64,000 nucleotides of DNA from assembly GCA_024663395.1 (NCBI GenBank), contig JANFAH010000013.1, forward strand, positions 1-64,000, given 5' to 3'. The stretch's first letter is position 1, and every line of letters starts with the position of its first letter. The notes below the pieces were generated by a model, which did no database searches, was not told the origin of the DNA, and saw only the letters and a program-made list of their open reading frames with translations. This document shows positions 55,580 through 64,000 of this stretch, in pieces. The translations under genes were made by a program, and so were the position numbers. This DNA is from Pisolithus tinctorius. Taxonomy: Eukaryota; Basidiomycota; Agaricomycetes; Boletales; Pisolithaceae.

Positions 55580-56140
55580 TCAATCGCATAAACGGCCTGC
55601 TCCGTCTGCATGTCACTCTCAATCAGTTTCCGTTGGACCCGACGGCAGATATCCGTCTAGGCAGGTATACCAAAAACGAAAGAGGACGTGATATATGCAG
55701 CCTGTCCCAACCAATGATGTCGTTGTAAACCCCAGGTATCAACCCCGGAATGGATATGCGTTTCGGGAGAAGCGAGTCAGTGCATATATGCAATAAATGT
55801 AGAGTTTGGACGTACTAGACCAAGTGTAATTGATTCCTTTGCATCAACTACCGATATAGTACCCGCAGCCTTTCCGATAGATTATCAGATACGGCGAGAA
55901 CTCGTTACATCGACTCGTGCCCTTGTATACGAAAGGTACTTGAGAAGACATGTTGGGGGATAGATACATTGTGAGATATGAGCAACGACACAGGTATCGA
56001 TGGCTGTCATCTCAGTAGAGACGACGTTTCCGGCCACGCTATCATAGTGCTTGACAAAGGCCACCAATAAATGTATCTGGGCGGTTTTTTCATATACACT
56101 GAACCGAAGTTGATGCGGATGCGCAGTAGCCCGATTCACG
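55580..56140 (-). pseudogene. DUF2470/DUF4499 gene, copy 1 (deleted, broken)
   Basis: Matches the intact gene at 59985-60921 in two blocks. The N-terminal block (HLLVAFVKHYDSVAGNVVS, then TEMTAIDT) is fused directly to sequence matching the middle of the transmembrane exon, so about 330 bp between them are missing. The C-terminal exon (AAYITSSFVFGIPA) runs into a TAG where the intact copy has Trp. The gene is therefore dead. Confidence 0.7.
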
Positions 56141-56149
56141 TGACAGAAG

Positions 56150-57378
56150 ATCAGCCCCTATGTTGCTCTGATCCGAACAGCGCTCGCCCTCGCTTCCCTC
56201 TGCTGACAGTCTGTCCTGTTCACAGCCAAGGCTATCACGACGCACCACAAATTGAGGGCCACTGCACTCCCTCCCGTTCTCACACAACTGATGTACGCCC
56301 TTGCAAAATCACCCGATCAAGTCAGGGATGTCACTACGTGAGCCTGCCTAGGTTGTGAAATTGAGCAATGGCAAGTACCCAGCCTCGCAGCAATTACAGT
56401 CTAACACCAACGCCCACTTCCACCCTGATCTCTCCGTGTGGCCAAACACAAACAACTACCTCTGCCTCTGCCAACCTCACCCCGTTTAAAGGAGCCCCGG
56501 TCCCACGGGATCCCATCTTACTCTTTGAATTCAGTCTTGGTGACCACCTCGAGTTTGGCTGGATTCCTGCCACTGATGGTGTATATCTCGCTTGGCTGGT
56601 GCGTGATACAATTCAGAAATGCATGTAACATGATACGGCAACCCTGCGTCTCGTGTTCTGGCACGCACATACGTGGTAATATATTCGTCCACAGCTGCTG
56701 ATTGTGGATGTGACAGGACTGGAAAATGAGATTCGAGATTTTTGGGATTTACATAATAACGGTGCGGCACAAGTCTAAAGTTATGTACTACTAGTCTGCT
56801 GTACAAACGCATGCATTCCTGCAGGTAGCATCAGTAAGCGAATAGATAGTTTAAACCTGTTTAAACCTGTCACTGACTGGTCGTGACCGTGATTCCACCA
56901 TTCCCTCCCCCCCTGATGAGATACTTGTCCACAACCACTTTTATTTCTTGACCATAACCTCCCACCGATACTAGACCAAACACTTTCCTGGTTGTCATGT
57001 ATCATCCAACAAAACAGTCTGCAGGATCTTCCCTTTTACCTCCGTTAACTTATCTGTGGAAAATAAGGTATTTACTGTTCTGTCGCTGACATAGTCAGAC
57101 TCCACTAGTCGAACCAATCCAATATCACCCGATTGCGTATTCTGGAGGGCGAGTATTTACAAGACTATCAAAACCTACATACTCAAACCCTCTGCTTCGA
57201 CCGTAGTCGAAACAATATACTCTGCTTTTGTAATCCACACTACATAAACTGTTCTGCAGGCCTTTGCTTGCATATAATACACAGTAGAACATCCCTGTGG
57301 GAGACTGGTCACAAATTCCAATATTGCCAAACTCATGAATCAAGAATAGCATAGGCGAACAACTGGTGATCAATGGCA
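56150..57378. other. Spacer within the ERG6 array
   Basis: Unique to the first unit in this window, which is why it is longer than the next. A Thr/Ser/Pro-rich plus-strand frame (56368-56628) is not supported. GTTTAAACCT is duplicated at about 56857. The last 150 bp match the 3' flanks of the other ERG6 copies (GCAGGCCTTTGCTTGCAT at about 57259 and 61116). Confidence 0.45.
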
Positions 57379-58642
57379 TCAGTTAGGCGGTGCGGACTTG
57401 CGGCCGATCATGAGATACATCGGCGTGAACAGCTTCCACAGATTAGCGAGTCAGTACCTGCGCACGGCAGTAAAGGAACTGAAGTACTGACCTTGGTCTG
57501 CCCTCCTTTGACCAGTGAATCCCCTGCAACCTTGAGCGATTCACCCACCTCCCAAGTACCTTTCGGCAAAAGACCAAACAATTCCATAGCTCTGATAGCG
57601 GTATGGGTAACGAGCTTGCCACTCCAGCTCATTCGCCAAACCGTGAAATAATCCCACGCGGTCTGTGCTTTCCAGATGTCACCTTCCAGAGGGTAGTACC
57701 ATGGTATTTCGTCCGGCCGTGCGGCGAGGTCTTCATCGTGCTCGATTTGGAATCCCACGTTTTTCATAGCCTGACGAGCAACTTTCAGGGTTCGAAGTTC
57801 CGGAATGCCGTTGCCAAATTCAATTTGATGGGCTAGTTCTTTGTGGGACGGATTGGATGGATCCCAAGCATCAGTCAGGCACCATTCGAGAACACCGAAC
57901 TTGGTTACTGCGTAAGTACGCCAGCAAAATGAAGCAGAAACAATATTTACAACACCACCAGGTTTGAGAACCTTGAAAATTTCACCGTAGACGCCCTCCC
58001 ATGTGGGTGCATAGACAGTGGCGTCGATGGCATATACTGCATGTCGAGGTTTCAGTAGCATGTTGATGTACACGAAGCCTCACTTACCCGCGTCGAAAGA
58101 ATTTGCTTCAAATTGCTCCGAAAGCTTCATGAAGTCGCCCTTCACATAAGTGATTTGGTCGGAGAGACCAGCTTTTTCGGTGTATCGCCGAGCACGACCG
58201 AGTTGGAAGTCATTGTTGTTGATACCGACGATTTGGACGTCGGAAAAACGGGCAATTTCGCGCGCCGGTCCACCAATACCACATCCGACATCCAATACTT
58301 TCATGCCAGGCCGAAGACCCATATGAGCGGCAAGATAGTGTTCCTGGCGAGCTAAAGCCGCGGTAAAGCCCTCGCCCTTGTAGAAACGCGAGAAGTGGAA
58401 CGACTGTGCCCAGCCATACTCATATAACTCTGTCGCACCATCATAGTATCCTGGGTGTCGGGTGGTGTGAGCTTGACACAACGCCGATAGGAGAATTGGA
58501 ACAAACCGTTGACAACATCGGTGTACTTGTCGAGGCGATTCTTGCTATCGGCTTCGCTCTCATTGGTAAGGTCCTTTTGCCAGAACTTGGTATAGCGCTC
58601 GACACGCTTTTCCTGGCGACCGTCAGAGTATACTGTAGACAT
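57379..58642 (-). CDS. ERG6: Sterol 24-C-methyltransferase, copy 2
   Basis: Same five-exon structure as copy 1: exon 1 58642-58507 and exon 2 58450-58088 have identical lengths, and the stop is at 57379-57381. The SAM motif is canonical ([19 protein letters not shown]). The conserved block is VLEWCLTDAWDP rather than [12 protein letters not shown], followed by [20 protein letters not shown] and the C-terminal LFTPMYLMIGRKSA. The first intron is needed for the frame, because its unspliced length is not a multiple of three in this copy; this supports splicing in all copies. No inactivating change was found. Confidence 0.92.
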
Positions 58643-59984
58643 TTTTCTGAAGATGGTCGAGTCAAAGAAACAGAAGGCGATGTGACACAGACGCAGGAAG
58701 GGGAGCAAGTAAGGGAAGGTCACTCAGGTTCTGGTTGTGTTGAGGGACAGCTTTTATATACTTTCAAGCGAGGGGTGGCCAGGATTACGCTCTTGACAGG
58801 TGCCCACGACGACAACTCACAAGACTCGACGCAAGCGAAGAGGGGACGAGAAGCATATAGAACCTGTGGAGGTAATACATCCCACAACCAGTGATGCTAC
58901 CCAAACGAGGAATAGAGTGGTTCAAGGAGAAGGAAATTAGTCTCAATCCACGCCAAAGATTATTCTCAGGCACGGACCATGTCTGATTGTGACCCAAGTT
59001 CCGATTACAACGTTATGGAGCAGCTCCGTCATCGGAAAGCGCGATGAGATCATCAGTCCTTCTACCAGCGGCGTGGCTAGCTGTAAAGTCGGTAACAAAG
59101 TGAATGTGCAAATATCCGGGAGTGAGATGACGCTATTGCGAAGGATAGAAAGGATGTGTCCTTCTGCGGCCCAACTAGCCAAAGACATGAGAACGCCCGT
59201 AAGTTGTTCTGGCCTGCTCCATACCCATTAATGGCAGATCAAACAATTCTTTACTTAATCGGTGGGCGCAATGTTTATCTGCAAATGTTAGCTCAGGTAG
59301 TTCAGGGTCAATAGGGGTCAACAGCAGCTATATTTTAATACTGACTGATCAGAGGGATAGTTCAGGGAGAGAACAAGCAAGGCCCACGGGCAGATCAAAG
59401 AAACGTCAGGTTCCTTGCACTGCCAGTGGCTGATACGACGGTGATACACCGAATAGATAAAGTTCATGTGGGTCACGTTCTTGCACAGGGTCTTCCCTCC
59501 CACTGCCTTGAGGGTGAAACGCTGTGCTTACTGTCATACCGCGGTAATAATGACTTAAGGCCAAGACTATTGCAATAACTCGCCACTTTCAATTTCCTCA
59601 ACGATCACGGCGTTGACGGAAGAGATAACATGAGCGCAAACTTATTAGACAGCGGTTTGAGCTTCATGTAAATTGTACTTCTCACATGTATCAAGTCCAA
59701 GATGGGTGGGGGTGGGGAAAGCAGTCCTGGTGTGTTGAACACGAGGCTGCGTAGAAATGGCCTCGTGGGCACTGGGTACGTTAGTCTATTCATTTCGTCA
59801 TACCTCTCCATGGCTATAGTAAGTGGCCCACAGTTCATCATGATGGACAACTGATACCCTCCAAGTCCAACAAGCGCTCCAAGGAACCCATAGTCTGAAA
59901 CTGACGCGGTGAGCTAATTATCGTTAGAAATACAGCAACGCCAAAAGTGTGTGAGTGATAATATGCAATCATCGCATAAACGGG
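58643..59984. other. Upstream region of ERG6 copy 2
   Basis: Promoter side of copy 2. Shares blocks with 54250-55480. No gene is supported. Confidence 0.5.
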
Positions 59985-60921
59985 CTACTCCGCCTTCATA
60001 ACACTCTCGATCCGTTTCCGTTGGACACGACGGTGGATGTCCATCCACGCAGGCGTACCGACAATGAAAGTGGACGCAACATATGCAGCCTAGTCCGACG
60101 AATGACGAATTCGATATAAACGGCGGGAATCAACCATATGTGTTTGAGGGGGAGCGAGTCAGCGCCTATATGGAATAACCGTCGAGATTGGACTAAGCCG
60201 CACCTTAACGCTCCAGCCACGCACGTATCGCTTACACAGCGACCAAGTGTACAGTGATTCTATTGCATGGATCACCGAGATGGTACCCGCAACCATACCG
60301 ACAGATGGGCGGCAACCTGTCACGTCGACGAACGTCCTAATAGGCGCAAAGAACACGTCCAGTATACTCGCTGGTATCTCAAAATTCGTCAAGGGTATTT
60401 GGAAAGACGTTCCGGGAGATGGATACACCGTGAGATATGAGCAACAACACAGGATTATGAAGAACGAGTAGACCATCGGCAATGAGAAATTGAAGGTTGT
60501 GAGGTGCGGGGCCTTGATCTGTGCACGAGTCCACATCATCTTTGAAGATGAGAGAGAAATTCTAGTAAAGACGCACCATACCAAGACTTTCCTGTGCGTC
60601 TGCTTTCATGGAAAGTAGACGAGGCTTCACCTCATCGTACCCTGCAAGGGGTGGTTGGAACAACACGACGACTTGACCAACTCCGCCGCTCTTGAACTGG
60701 TACCTGAGCGTCATTCCCTAGTGATCGAATTAGTTGACCTTGTGGAAGAGGACACGTTGAACGTTAGGAAGGCGAACCTTGGTATCGATGGAAGTCATCT
60801 CAGCGGAGACAACGTTCCCGGCTACTTTGCCATAGTGCTTGACGTAGGCCACCAATGTATCCGGATGATTTTTCATGTACATGCATAGAAATGCTGACTT
60901 GGCTGCCACAGAGTCCGTCAT
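59985..60921 (-). CDS. DUF2470 / DUF4499-type membrane protein, intact copy
   Basis: Exons 60921-60778, 60717-60577, 60539-60204 and 60089-59985 sum to 726 nt, 241 residues. The N-terminal half is a DUF2470 domain: VAAKSAFLCMYMKNHPDTL, VAYVKHYGKVAGNVVSAEM and TSIDTKGMTLRYQFKSGGV, then VVLFQPPLAGYDEVKPRLL. The C-terminal half has hydrophobic helices and the DUF4499-like VGMVAGTISVIHAIESLYT with WSLCKRYVRGW, ending in VASTFIVGTPAWMDIHRRV and RKRIESVMKAE. DUF2470 is found in haem-related proteins; a haem or pyridoxine-barrel link is family background, not shown here. It sits divergent in position but on the same strand between ERG6 copies 2 and 3. Broken copies flank it. Confidence 0.82.
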
Positions 60922-61221
60922 CTCGACTCGACGACGATGTCAAATGACGCCGGGTCCTGACGCGAACGTGTGGACACCTGCCGCAGTGACTTCGATCATC
61001 GAAAATTTACACAGTCACGTTCACGTGACGAAAGATCGACCCCTGTGTCTCCCCACCAACAACTGCTAACAAATGTACTTTGCTTGTCATTTATGCTATA
61101 TAAACTATTTTGCAGGCCTTTGCTTGCATTTAACACACACTAGGGTGAAGTTATTGTGGAAGACTAGTCACAAACCCCAATATTACCAAGCTCACGAATC
61201 AAGGATAGCATAAACGAACAA

Positions 61222-62503
61222 CTAGTAACGAACAGCACCACAGTTAGCCACTGCAGGCTTGCGGCCAATCATGAAGTACATCGGCGTGAATAGCTTCAGT
61301 AGATTGGCCAATCAGTACCTGCACACGGCAGCAGAGGAACTGAAGTACTGACCTTGGTCTGCCCTCCTTTGACCAGTGCATCCCCTGCAACCTTGAGCGA
61401 TTCACCCACCTCCCAAGTACCTTTCGGCAAAAGACCAAACCACTCCATACTTTTGACAACGCTATGGGTAACGAGTTTGCCACTCCAGCTCATTCGCCAA
61501 ATCGTGAAATAATCCCACGCGGTCTGTGCTTTCCAGATGTCACCTTCGAGGGGGTAGTACCATGGCATTTCGTCGGGGCGCGCAGCGAGGTCTTCATCGT
61601 GCTCGATCTGGAATCCCACGTTTTTCATGGCCTGACGAGCAACTTTCAGGGTTCGAAGTTCTGGAATGCCGCTGCCAAATTCAATTTGGCGGGCGAGTTC
61701 TTTGTGGGACGGATTGGATGGATCCCAAGCATCAGTCATGCACCATTCATAAACGCCAAACTGGGTTACTGAGTCAGTGGCGAGCAAAATGAAACAGAAA
61801 CAACATTTACAACACCACCAGGTTTCAGGACCCTGAAAATTTCTCCGTAGACACCCTCCCACGTAGGTGCATAAACAGTGGCGCCGATGGCGTATACTGC
61901 ATTCCGAAGTCTGAGTAGCATGTTGATGCTCTTGAAGCCTTACGTACCCGCGTCAAAGGAATTATCGCCGAACTGCTCGGAAAGCTTCATGAAGTCGCCC
62001 TTCACATAAGTGATTTGGTCGGAGAGACCAGCTTTTTCAGTGTATCGCCGAGCGCGACCGAGTTGGAATTCATTGTTGTTGATACCGACGATTTGGACGT
62101 CGGAAAAACGAGCAATTCCACGCGCCGGCCCACCAACACCGCACCCGACATCCAGCACTTTCATGCCAGGCCGAAGACCCATATAAGCGGCTAAATAGTG
62201 CTGGTTGCGAGCCAAGGATGCGGCAAAGCCCTCCCCCTCATAGAACCGCGAAAAGTGGAACGACTCTGCCCAGCCATACTCATACAACTCTGTCGCACCA
62301 TCATAGTATCCTGAGCGGCGGGTGGTTTGAGCTCGCCGCAAACGCCGACAGGAGAAATGGAACAAACCATTAGCGACATCGGTGTACTTGTCAAGACGGT
62401 TCTTGATGTCGGCTTCGCTCTCACTGATGAGGTCCTTTTGCCAGAACTTGGTATAGCGCTCGACACGCTTTTCCTGGCGACCGTCGAAGTATACTGTAGA
62501 CAT
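61222..62503 (-). CDS. ERG6: Sterol 24-C-methyltransferase, copy 3, stop-loss extension
   Basis: Starts [20 protein letters not shown] at 62503 and keeps the same five-exon plan. SAM motif [19 protein letters not shown] (Glu of PAREI replaced by Gly), then [46 protein letters not shown] and [17 protein letters not shown]. Where copies 1 and 2 stop with TGA after the final Asn, this copy has TGT and continues for CGAVRY to a TAG at 61222-61224, giving 354 residues. No other disabling change was seen. Orientation and spacing match a head-to-tail tandem array. Confidence 0.9.
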
Positions 62504-63251
62504 TTTTCAGAAGACGGTCGAGTCAACGAAACAGTAAGGCGAGGCTGCGCAGACGTAGGAGAAGCGAGCAATGAAAGGTCACGCAATTCTGGTCGTGTTC
62601 AGGGATAGCTTTATACATTTTCTGGCAAGGAGTTGCCAGAACCACGTTATTGACAGCTACTGGCGATGACAAGGCATAGGGCTTAATGGGCCGCGCGCAC
62701 CATATGTGATCTGTGGGGTAGTCTCGGTAGCAGACGTTTTGGGCGCCGGACTTGTCCGGGCGCAAGTTTTACCAGAGCCCCGGTTTCCTAAAACGGCCGG
62801 TTTCGAGGTCGATAGAGAATAATAACTATATCCGCGCCGACACATGCCGAAGATATCGCGATGAGATCACCAGTCCTTCGACCAGGGGCCATGACAACGA
62901 GCGCACGAGCGTCCAGGAGTCAAATGGCACAGTTGCGAAGGGCGGAAAGGGTATGTCTTTCTACAGCCCAGCTAACCAAGACATGAAAGCGCACAGAGGC
63001 TGATCTGGCCTGAAATAGTTGAGGGGAGGGCAATCGTAGATATATGGCCTGGTGGGTATTAGGCACATCGAGTTATAGTAAGCGGCCCCACAGTTCCACC
63101 GTAATGCACAACCGGTACCTGCCAAGTCTCAGGAGCGCTCTTGAGAAACCTACAGCCTGAACCGATGAGGTTTGCTAATTATTGTTAGAAATATAGCAGC
63201 CTCAAAAGGTGAGTTGTGAATAAAAATTACCCATATCATCGCATAAATGGG

Positions 63252-64000
63252 CTAATCTGCCTTCACGACACTCTCGATCCGTTCCCGCAGGATACGACGG
63301 CGGCCATCCATCCACGTAGGCGTACCAAAAATGAAACTGGACACGACACATGCAACCTGTTTCAACCAATCATGACGTCGACGCAAACAACACGTATCAA
63401 TCACGAAATCGATCCCCTATTTTCAGGAGGAGCGAGTCAGCGCCTATAGGAATAAATGTTGAATTTGGAGTAAGCCGTACCTTAACGCTTCAACCACGCA
63501 CGTATCACTTACACAGCGACCAAGTGTATAATGATTCCATTACATGGATCGCCGAGATGGTACCCGCAACCATTCCGACAGATGGACAGTAACCAGACAC
63601 ATCGAAGAACGTCCTCATGGGCGCAAAGAACACGCCCAGTATGCTCACCGGTGTCTCAACATTCATCAAGGGTATTTGGAAAGAGGTGCCAGGAGCTGAA
63701 GAACAAGTTGACCATTGGCAATGAGAAATTGAAGGTTGCGAAGTGCGGAGCGCTGGTCTATGCAGGAATCCACGTCATCCCTGAAGGTCAGACAGAGACC
63801 CGAGTGAAGACGCACCACACCAAGACTTTCCTGCGCGTATGCCTTCATGGACAGTGACCGAGACTTCACCTCGTCGTACCCTGCAAGGGGTGGTCGGGAC
63901 GGGACGACAACTTGACCATCCCCGCCGCTCTTGAGCTTTTACTTGAGTGTCCTGCCTTAGTGATCGAATCAGTCGACTTTGTAGTCGAGGACACGTTGAA
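63252..64000 (-). pseudogene. DUF2470/DUF4499 gene, copy 3 (broken, runs off the window)
   Basis: The C-terminal exon is intact (SSFIFGTPTWMDGRRRI, stop at 63252-63254), and VGMVAGTISAIHVMESLYT is present. However, the transmembrane exon lacks 38 bp relative to the intact copy (a frameshift near 63690), and the DUF2470 exon has a TAA at 63939-63941 where the intact copy has TAC (Tyr). The first exon lies beyond the right edge. Confidence 0.65.

Larger units (their letters stand above)
52980..64000 (-). repeat. Tandem array of ERG6 + DUF2470 units
   Basis: Three head-to-tail units, each an ERG6 gene followed upstream by a DUF2470/DUF4499 gene copy. ERG6 start codons are spaced 4393 bp (copy 1 to 2) and 3861 bp (copy 2 to 3). 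Coding and non-coding parts are both similar, as expected for unequal-crossover duplication. The third unit is cut by the window end, so more copies may follow. Confidence 0.85.

Overview
The window is one chromosome end of a filamentous fungus, most likely a basidiomycete of the Agaricomycetes. The support is: many short (about 50-70 bp) GT-AG introns splitting almost every gene, a telomeric array at the left edge, and gene families with a basidiomycete look (conserved multi-spanning membrane proteins, an opsin-like protein without the retinal lysine, a chromovirus chromodomain, a fungal pogo-type transposon). The species cannot be named from the sequence alone. Exon models below were built by hand. 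Where an exon sum is stated to be a multiple of three, it was checked.

Layout. 1-1735 is telomere plus subtelomeric satellites: an 11-bp alternating telomeric unit, a 22-bp satellite in a 66-bp higher order, a CTAATGCA-type satellite and a 9-bp hairpin. 1736-9805 is repeat-rich subtelomere. It holds a two-exon multi-domain ORF with a TGA break that starts directly at the satellite, a gene whose introns each carry a TATACATGTATA palindrome, the 3' end of a Ty3/gypsy chromovirus (chromodomain, an antisense Cys-rich ORF, PPT and 3' LTR), and more tandem repeats. 9806-40400 is ordinary single-copy gene space: a YAR1-like ankyrin protein, a 14-exon seven-span membrane protein, a CHY-zinc-finger protein, an opsin-like protein, a second membrane protein, an NRT2 nitrate transporter, the splicing factor CWC15, an RluA-type pseudouridine synthase, a zinc-finger-like protein, a MOCOS-like PLP enzyme, a USO1/p115 tether, a coiled-coil protein with an acidic repeat, and an intron-containing tRNA-Asp(GUC).

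40404-52502 carries two paralogous alpha/beta-hydrolase genes that flank a striking structure. Two pogo/Tigger elements of identical length (2568 bp each, with TA duplications) lie in inverted orientation about 310 bp apart. Each is inserted in the 3' part of a reading frame, and the two frames converge on each other. 52980 to the window end is a tandem array. Three apparently intact ERG6 (sterol C24-methyltransferase) genes alternate with copies of a DUF2470/DUF4499-type membrane protein gene, of which only the middle copy is intact. The array runs off the right edge.

The single-copy genes are unrelated housekeeping functions. The points of biological interest are the ERG6 amplification, the paired transposon insertions and the decorated subtelomere. 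I did not find a CRISPR array, a prophage, or a secondary-metabolite core enzyme.
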